A DNA stretch of 64,000 nt from Bordetella genomosp. 13 (lineage in GTDB: Bacteria; Pseudomonadota; Gammaproteobacteria; Burkholderiales; Burkholderiaceae_B): contig NZ_VEHL01000007.1 in the NCBI RefSeq assembly GCF_007679965.1, positions 1 through 64,000 of the forward strand, in the 5' to 3' direction. Position numbers and translations under genes: made by a program. Below are positions 61,572 to 64,000 of this stretch, one piece after another. Under the pieces are notes generated by a model that saw only the letters and a program-made list of their open reading frames with translations, made no database searches and was not told where the DNA came from. Position 1 is the stretch's first letter. Each line of letters begins with the position of its first letter.

Positions 61572-62740
61572 GCGTGCTCCCCGCCGGGCAAGCCCGCCAG
61601 CACTTCGGCCGTGTGCTCGCCCAGCCGGGGCGGGCCCAGGCGGATGCCGCCGGGCGACGCGCCCAGCCGCACGGGCACGTCCGGCATCACCAGCGGCCCT
61701 TCGGTGGGATGCTGCCAGGTATGGAAGAAGCCGCGCTGCGCCAGGTGCGGATCCGCGCGCAGCGCGTCCATGCCATGAATGGGGCCCGCCGGCACGTCGG
61801 CCGCCGCGAGCATCGACAGCCATTGCGCGGTCGTATACCGCGCCAGGCCCTGCTCCACGATCTCGTACAGTTCCCCGATGTTGCGGATGCGGTTGCCGAT
61901 GGTGCCGAATCGCGGGTCGCCGGCCAGCTCCGGGCGCTCGATCAGGTCGAACAGCCTGCGCCACTGCGCGTCGGTGTTGGCCACCAGGCTGATGTGCCCG
62001 TCCCGCGTGGCCAGCGGGCGATGATGCGAGCTCTGCACGCGCAAGTAGCCCCGCCACGGCTCGGCCTGCCCCGGCGCTGACGCCAGCACGCCGTCCGCCA
62101 GGTGCTCCAGCAGATTGAACGCGGCCATCGTCTCGAACATCGGCACCTCGACCTTCTGGGCCTGCCCAGTGCGCTCCCGATGCAGCAACGCAGTGGTGAT
62201 GGCATGCGCCAGATAGACGCCGCACAGCTTGTCCGAGATGAGCGCGGGCCAGTACGACGGCTGGCCGTCCGCGGCCCCGTTGACGCCCGCGATGCCGCTC
62301 AGGCCCTGGATCACGTCGTCGTAGGCGGGGCGGTCGAAATACTCGCCGCCGGCCCCGAACCCCTGCGCCGACGCATGGACCAGGCGCGGAAACGCCGCGG
62401 CTAGGTCCTCGTGCGCCAAGCCCAGGCGGGCCAGCGCCGCGCTGCGCATGTTGTGCACGAAGACGTCCGCGCCGGCCAGCAACCGCCGCAGGTCCCGCAT
62501 GCCGTCCGGCGCCTTCAGGTCCAGCACGACGCTGCGCTTGTTGCGGTTGAGGTTGAGGAAGAACGACCCCATGCCCGGGTTGCGGCTTGCGCCGATGCCG
62601 CGGGTCGGGTCGCCTTCGGGCGGTTCGATCTTGATCACGTCGGCGCCCATGTCCCCCAGCATCTGGGTCGCGACGGGTCCGAACACGAAATTCGAGGCAT
62701 CGATCACGACGATGCCCGACAACGCTCCCTTGCCTGCCAT
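61568..62740 (-). CDS. CaiB/BaiF (class III) CoA-transferase 2
   Basis: A 390-residue class III CoA-transferase. It has VVIDASNFVFGPVATQMLGDMGADVIKIE at the N-terminus, the NRNKRSVVLDLK segment, and the catalytic Asp170 in ISDKLCGVYLA. The stop overlaps the hydratase ATG, and the start is 10 bases from the acyl-CoA dehydrogenase stop, so it is in the operon core. It probably activates the substrate acid for the pathway. Confidence 0.9.
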   Translation of the reverse strand: MAGKGALSGIVVIDASNFVFGPVATQMLGDMGADVIKIEPPEGDPTRGIGASRNPGMGSFFLNLNRNKRSVVLDLKAPDGMRDLRRLLAGADVFVHNMRSAALARLGLAHEDLAAAFPRLVHASAQGFGAGGEYFDRPAYDDVIQGLSGIAGVNGAADGQPSYWPALISDKLCGVYLAHAITTALLHRERTGQAQKVEVPMFETMAAFNLLEHLADGVLASAPGQAEPWRGYLRVQSSHHRPLATRDGHISLVANTDAQWRRLFDLIERPELAGDPRFGTIGNRIRNIGELYEIVEQGLARYTTAQWLSMLAAADVPAGPIHGMDALRADPHLAQRGFFHTWQHPTEGPLVMPDVPVRLGASPGGIRLGPPRLGEHTAEVLAGLPGGEHA

Positions 62741-62750
62741 TCAGGTTCTC

Positions 62751-63971
<1,221 letters not shown>

Positions 63972-64000
63972 GCAGGTCTCCTCGAAACGCTGGACAAATA

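Overview
The window is very GC-rich, densely coding chromosomal DNA. It reads like a beta-proteobacterium of the Alcaligenaceae (Achromobacter/Bordetella type). The reasons are a bamC-dapA pair, an FHA-like repeat protein next to a SapC homologue, many LysR regulators and CaiB/BaiF CoA-transferases, and a paired ku-ligD end-joining operon. The genus is inferred from gene content, not proven.

Layout. Positions 1-6915 hold the 3' end of a giant tandem-repeat adhesin-like gene followed by a sapC-like gene. An MFS transporter (7197-8462) faces a beta-propeller lipoprotein (8503-10599). mutS and a JmjC/cupin oxygenase overlap (11019-14911). A small lipoprotein follows, then the remnant of a BrnA-like antitoxin. 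A minus-strand housekeeping block carries bamC and dapA, a site-2 protease and a Sua5/YciO-like protein. Next come a YpfJ-like metallopeptidase (+), two small unknown proteins (-), a Fur-box-associated TonB-dependent receptor (+) and an unknown protein (-). ku-ligD spans 24598-28379. After an unknown gene and a second antitoxin broken by one base, a LysR gene lies behind an 8.9-kb autotransporter gene (30639-39497). The autotransporter contains 18 tandem 99-residue repeats, and tRNA-His lies upstream. A cardiolipin synthase and a membrane-lipid-type methyltransferase follow on the plus strand.

The metabolic part starts at about 42.6 kb. A 3-hydroxyacyl-CoA dehydrogenase (+) converges on a nine-gene minus-strand operon (43601-52140): hydantoinase, complete polar amino-acid-type ABC importer, DapA-like lyase/aldolase, hydantoin-racemase-like protein, FAD-linked oxidase and SDR. 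A LysR gene is divergent from it. The shared promoter region holds two strong dyads, one with exact T-N11-A LysR geometry. The layout suggests uptake and breakdown of a cyclic amide or amino-acid-like compound, but no carbamoylase is present. A GNAT gene, a succinate-semialdehyde-type dehydrogenase, copC-copD, a small lipocalin-like protein and an alaA-like aminotransferase follow. The right end (59001-63971) is a minus-strand acyl-CoA operon: acyl-CoA dehydrogenase, two different class III CoA-transferases, a hydratase-2/MaoC protein and a hotdog thioesterase.

The best candidates for something new are the orphan hydantoinase/ABC/lyase operon with its operator, the three-unit super-repeats of the autotransporter with a 17-bp tandem repeat upstream, and two broken toxin-free antitoxin genes. 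All assignments are from reading the sequence; no database search was run.
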